From Tannerellaceae bacterium (GTDB lineage: Bacteria; Bacteroidota; Bacteroidia; Bacteroidales; Tannerellaceae), in assembly GCA_031265595.1 (NCBI GenBank), contig JAISCM010000205.1, positions 1-9,973 of the forward strand: a stretch of 9,973 bases of DNA, given 5' to 3'. The translations under genes and the position numbers were made by a program. The notes under the pieces are model-generated. The model had not been told where the DNA came from and did not search any database. It saw only the letters and a list, made by a program, of their open reading frames with translations. This document shows, one piece after another, positions 7,333 to 9,973 of the stretch; within the stretch, counting starts at the first letter, position 1; each line of letters starts with the position of its first letter.

Positions 7333-8667
7333 TTAGTCATTCGATGTATCCCGTCCTTTTTTGAACAGTTTTTTCTTCTCTTCTTTGGCGCGAGCTTCGG
7401 CAAAGCGGCGATCTGGCCGGTCTATGCGGGCTGTTTTGAAATTAACGGCGCGCCTTTCGCCCGGCTTGCCGGTATCCCTCTCCGGGCGTTTCTGCTCTCC
7501 GCCTTCGTAGAGCGCTTTTTTATAGTCTCTGTTTTTACCTTCAAACATTTCGTAACAGCGGTACTCACATTCCAGCGGGCCGTTCATCAGCTTCACCTTT
7601 TCTTTGGGGTACAGGCCTATCTGTTCAAAACACTCATCCTTATAGCTGATTATCCATGCCTTATAGCCGGCGAATACATGTTTCAGCCGTTCGCCTATCA
7701 TGGCATATAGCTCCATTAAGTTGCGCGACGAGATCCGTTCGCCATAAGGCGGGTTGGTGACCATGATGCCGGGTTGAGGCGCTTCGGTAAATTGCTGAAA
7801 GGCTAATTCTTTCAGTTCAATGTATTTCATAAGCCCGGCATTGCGTATGTTTTTCCCGGCAATTTGTATGGCGGCGGGGGAAATATCGCTGCCGAAGCAT
7901 TTAAAGGTAAATTCGCGTTCATTACTTTCGTCATTATAAATGCGGTCGAATAATTCGCGGTCGAAGTCAATCCAGTTCTCGAAAGCAAACTCCTTGCGGT
8001 GTATACCGGGGGCAATGTTGAGGGCGATCATGGCCGCTTCTATCAGCAAGGTGCCCGATCCGCACATGGGATCTACGAAATTAGACTCTCCCTTCCAACC
8101 TGTTTTCATGATCATGCCGGCGGCCAGTACCTCATTGAGCGGCGCCTCGGTCTGCTCAATACGATAGCCACGTTTGTGCAGGCTTTCGCCCGAACTATCT
8201 ACAGACAGCGTACAGTCGTTGGACGAGATATGAATATTAATGTATAGATCGGGCTTATTCACCCGTACGGAAGGGCGTTTGCCCTGTTTCTCCATAAAGT
8301 AATCGGCTATGGCGTCTTTTGTACGGTAAGCTACAAACTTGGAGTGATTGAAGTTTTCCGAATAAATAACCGAATCTACGGCAAATGTTTTATCAGGCGA
8401 GAGATAATGTTCCCATGCCACTTCCTTTACCTTTTTATAGACCATATCGGCGTCTTCTGCCTTGAAGTGGTAAATTGGTTTGAGGATACGCAGCGCTGTC
8501 CGGCAATGGAAGTTGGCTTTGTAAAGCAATTCTTTATCTCCTGTAAAGGAAACCATACGGCGGCCAATCGCTACCTCATTCCCCCCTAAAGCAATCAGCT
8601 CGCCCGCTAAGATCTCTTCCAACCCGGACAGGGTTTTAGCCACCATTTCAAAATTCGCTTTGTCCAT
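7333..8667 (-). CDS. THUMP-domain SAM-dependent RNA methyltransferase (RlmL/YpsC type)
   Basis: A 444-residue RNA methyltransferase of the RlmL/YpsC (COG0116-type) family, predicted to make N2-methylguanosine in 23S rRNA. The N-terminus (about 1-160) is a THUMP-containing RNA-binding part. The Rossmann methyltransferase domain follows, with the SAM-binding motif VDPMCGSGTLLIEA (198-211), an acidic motif II region at FGSDIS (258-263), and the catalytic TNPPYGER (304-311). E. coli RlmKL carries a second methyltransferase (RlmK) after this module. That part is absent here, as in the stand-alone YpsC form. A Lys/Arg-rich tail (about 378-444, with KKKLFKKGR near the end) extends past the core and probably helps bind RNA (inference). 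The ATG at 8667 is 12 nt after the truncated acetyltransferase gene. The exact target base is inferred from the family only. Confidence 0.93.
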   Translation of the reverse strand: MDKANFEMVAKTLSGLEEILAGELIALGGNEVAIGRRMVSFTGDKELLYKANFHCRTALRILKPIYHFKAEDADMVYKKVKEVAWEHYLSPDKTFAVDSVIYSENFNHSKFVAYRTKDAIADYFMEKQGKRPSVRVNKPDLYINIHISSNDCTLSVDSSGESLHKRGYRIEQTEAPLNEVLAAGMIMKTGWKGESNFVDPMCGSGTLLIEAAMIALNIAPGIHRKEFAFENWIDFDRELFDRIYNDESNEREFTFKCFGSDISPAAIQIAGKNIRNAGLMKYIELKELAFQQFTEAPQPGIMVTNPPYGERISSRNLMELYAMIGERLKHVFAGYKAWIISYKDECFEQIGLYPKEKVKLMNGPLECEYRCYEMFEGKNRDYKKALYEGGEQKRPERDTGKPGERRAVNFKTARIDRPDRRFAEARAKEEKKKLFKKGRDTSND

Positions 8668-8679
8668 TTATTCTATGTT

Positions 8680-9249
8680 TTACTGTTTCTCTCCCGGAGC
8701 GATCCGGGCCCTTTCCGAAATCATCCGGGGAATAAGCGGAACGCCCAATGTATATAATTGATGGGCGATCCGGTGATTGGTTATCGCCCTTACGCCCGGA
8801 TAACAGAAAATTACCTCGCCGAGGTTTTGCGCTGCCGGATCGTTAGTGAAAGCCGCCTCCACATCCATAGCCAGCAGGGTACGTAGTTCGGGGAGAAAAG
8901 CAATAAACGCTTCCGATAAGCCTTCCGCCCTTTCCCGTATTTCGCTCTCCGTACATCCGGCGCATTTCTCGTCCGAAAAGCAAAGCCCGGCATAGATCTG
9001 TCCGGATAGCAAATCGTGCAGCGTCTCAATGGTCACACCTATATGGAAGCGGATCATTTGCTTACTGATACGGGCATTACCAAAATAGCCGGGGAAAAGA
9101 ACAGCCCGGCAAAGCTCCACGATTTCTTTCACCACATCGCCCGACGGCAATGCTTCGCCGTCCCTGCAAGGATGGAATAATTGCCGGTAAGACGATTCGT
9201 CCGAAAGTATTTCTACCGTTTCGTTGAGCGTAGTAGTATGTTTCTGCAC
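8680..9249 (-). CDS. Truncated serine acetyltransferase, N-terminal domain only
   Basis: A 189-residue protein matching the N-terminal helical domain of serine O-acetyltransferase (CysE/EpsC type). Recognisable parts are LFPGYFGN (51-58), FHIGVTIETLHDLL (68-81), MDVEAAFTNDPAA (128-140), EVIFCYPGVRAI (145-156), HRIAHQLYTLGV (159-170) and PLIPRMISERA (171-181). In intact enzymes this last segment leads straight into the left-handed beta-helix (TGIDIHPGA..., DHGTGVVIGET), which carries the catalytic His and the serine and acetyl-CoA sites. Here the protein ends eight residues later (RIAPGEKQ), and no beta-helix remnant is seen in any frame before the next gene at 8667. Catalysis is therefore not expected. 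It could be a decayed gene or a retained oligomerisation or regulatory domain. The open frame has no internal damage. The start is GTG, two nucleotides after the lipoprotein stop, and matches the usual N-terminal length of the family. Confidence 0.85.
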   Translation of the reverse strand: MQKHTTTLNETVEILSDESSYRQLFHPCRDGEALPSGDVVKEIVELCRAVLFPGYFGNARISKQMIRFHIGVTIETLHDLLSGQIYAGLCFSDEKCAGCTESEIRERAEGLSEAFIAFLPELRTLLAMDVEAAFTNDPAAQNLGEVIFCYPGVRAITNHRIAHQLYTLGVPLIPRMISERARIAPGEKQ

Positions 9250-9251
9250 AC

Positions 9252-9716
9252 TTACCGTAATCCTGATTTTATATCAACAACGAGCCTGAACGATTTATCT
9301 CCCGGCCGGACGTCGGCAAAGTCACTATTCGTAACTTGTATCTCTACTCCACCCTTAAAGAAGCTAAGCGACGTTGTCTCTGTCCATTCTTCATTATAAT
9401 TTTTATCATGAAAGACATGGGGCAATGTAGTATAAGCGCCTGTAAAGTCGAGCACATATCCTACTACTACACCTTGCTCTACAGCCAGTTCATCCAACGC
9501 ATCCCATGAGAGCTCACGATAGTAGTAAAACTGAGACGTTCCCGGAATGGCCGGTTTCCCATCATACTCAGGTATAAGCCACTCGTTCGAGCGGATAACA
9601 AAAGACATATAATCCCTCCTGCCGCCCGACTCTCCTGCCGGCCCCTGCGGCCCCATCGGCCCTTCGCACGAAACAAATGCGACAGCTATAAATAATACAA
9701 ACAATAATCTTTTCAT
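9252..9716 (-). CDS. Collagen-like lipoprotein, function unknown
   Basis: A 154-residue predicted lipoprotein. The N-terminus MKRLLFVLFIAVAFVSC is a lipoprotein signal peptide whose likely lipidated residue is C17. It is followed at once by a short collagen-like run of Gly-X-Y triplets, GPMGPQGPAGESG (19-31). The rest (about 36-154) appears to be a globular beta-rich domain with aromatic residues (FYYYREL, VVVGYVLDF), ending FRLVVDIKSG. No enzyme motif is recognised. Short Gly-X-Y stretches right after the lipid anchor are common in Bacteroidales surface lipoproteins and may form a trimeric stalk (family knowledge; not shown here). It is the first gene of the array, directly downstream of a good Bacteroides-type -7 box. 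The next gene starts 2 nt after its stop. A surface-exposed or periplasmic outer-membrane location is likely. Confidence 0.88.
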   Translation of the reverse strand: MKRLLFVLFIAVAFVSCEGPMGPQGPAGESGGRRDYMSFVIRSNEWLIPEYDGKPAIPGTSQFYYYRELSWDALDELAVEQGVVVGYVLDFTGAYTTLPHVFHDKNYNEEWTETTSLSFFKGGVEIQVTNSDFADVRPGDKSFRLVVDIKSGLR

Positions 9717-9741
9717 ACCACCTTATTATATATATTCAAGG

Positions 9742-9749
9742 CAAAAGTA
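9742..9749 (-). promoter_or_regulatory. Bacteroides-type -7 promoter box for the operon
   Basis: On the minus strand this reads TACTTTTG, an exact match to the Bacteroides primary-sigma -7 consensus TAnnTTTG. It lies about 25 nt before the lipoprotein ATG, so the leader would be short, roughly 20 nt. A TTTG -33 element at the usual 19-bp spacing is not clear (GTTA is found there), so the call rests on the -7 box and its position in front of the first gene. Confidence 0.55.
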
Positions 9750-9813
9750 CATAAATATCCCCAATAAGTAACAGTAAATACATCCTCTTTTTAAGACAAC
9801 TACTTCCATCCTT

Positions 9814-9951
9814 ATGTACTACCAGGGCTTTTTAATACCTACGTTCCACCTTTCACCAGGCGCTTCAAACCCGCTCCCAGAGCGGAAAGTAGGGTGGAAC
9901 GTGGTCGTTCCACCGGGGTAATTTCCTTTCACCGGTGTTGGGAGGGCGAAA
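9814..9951. repeat. Dispersed structured repeat, right copy
   Basis: This is the partner of the left repeat (about 111-255), upstream of the operon and near the window edge, so its full extent may not be visible. It holds a perfect 10-bp inverted pair, ACGTTCCACC (9841-9850) with GGTGGAACGT (9893-9902). It also holds a second perfect 9-bp hairpin, GGTGGAACG (9893-9901), loop TGGT, CGTTCCACC (9906-9914). Between them is a small hairpin, CCGCTC-CCA-GAGCGG (9871-9885). No coding sequence is seen in it. Confidence 0.75.
9893..9914. other. Perfect 9-bp hairpin within the right repeat
   Basis: GGTGGAACG and CGTTCCACC are separated by TGGT, giving a strong stem-loop. The first arm can instead pair with the upstream ACGTTCCACC at 9841-9850, so the two foldings exclude each other. 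There is no T-run after it on either strand, so it is not a standard intrinsic terminator. Confidence 0.7.
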
Positions 9952-9973
9952 GTGACACGGCCGCCGGAGGTGA

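Noticed and set aside
9893..9914. Intrinsic terminator
   Set aside because: The hairpin is strong, but no U-tract follows it on either strand, and no gene ends just before it within the window.

Overview
The window looks like chromosomal DNA from the Bacteroidales, probably near Parabacteroides or Tannerella, though the genus cannot be fixed from sequence alone. The main reasons are a MurF-alanine racemase fusion, a GSCFA-domain protein, a Bacteroides-type -7 promoter box (TAnnTTTG), weak or absent Shine-Dalgarno sequences, and a collagen-like lipoprotein.

All eight genes lie on the minus strand in one compact array from about 9716 down to 1117. In transcription order they are: a collagen-like lipoprotein; a serine acetyltransferase cut off before its catalytic domain; a THUMP-domain RNA methyltransferase of the RlmL/YpsC type; purD; a multi-pass membrane protein of unknown function; a small YqaA/DedA-type membrane protein; a GSCFA-domain protein; and the murF-alr fusion. 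Gaps are 18 nt or less, and two junctions overlap (31 nt and an ATGA), so one long operon is likely. A promoter box sits about 25 nt upstream of the lipoprotein. The products span rRNA modification, purine synthesis, membrane functions and peptidoglycan precursor synthesis. They look like a housekeeping operon rather than one pathway.

The non-coding ends hold the unusual structure. A dispersed repeat of about 140 bp lies in the same orientation on both sides of the operon (about 111-255 and 9814-9951). It contains three arms able to form mutually exclusive hairpins. On the left side there is also a 22-bp tandem repeat (341-411). Next to it is a 194/195-bp tandem repeat (592-1119) that runs to the stop codon of murF-alr. 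The larger repeat is built from six pairs of a 10-bp motif, CC(A/C)CATAGAA, with the two members of every pair exactly 21 bp apart.

No tRNA, rRNA, CRISPR array, transposase or phage gene was seen. The items most worth a second look are the truncated serine acetyltransferase, the paired-motif array, and the flanking structured repeats. I did not find a convincing complete new multi-gene system.
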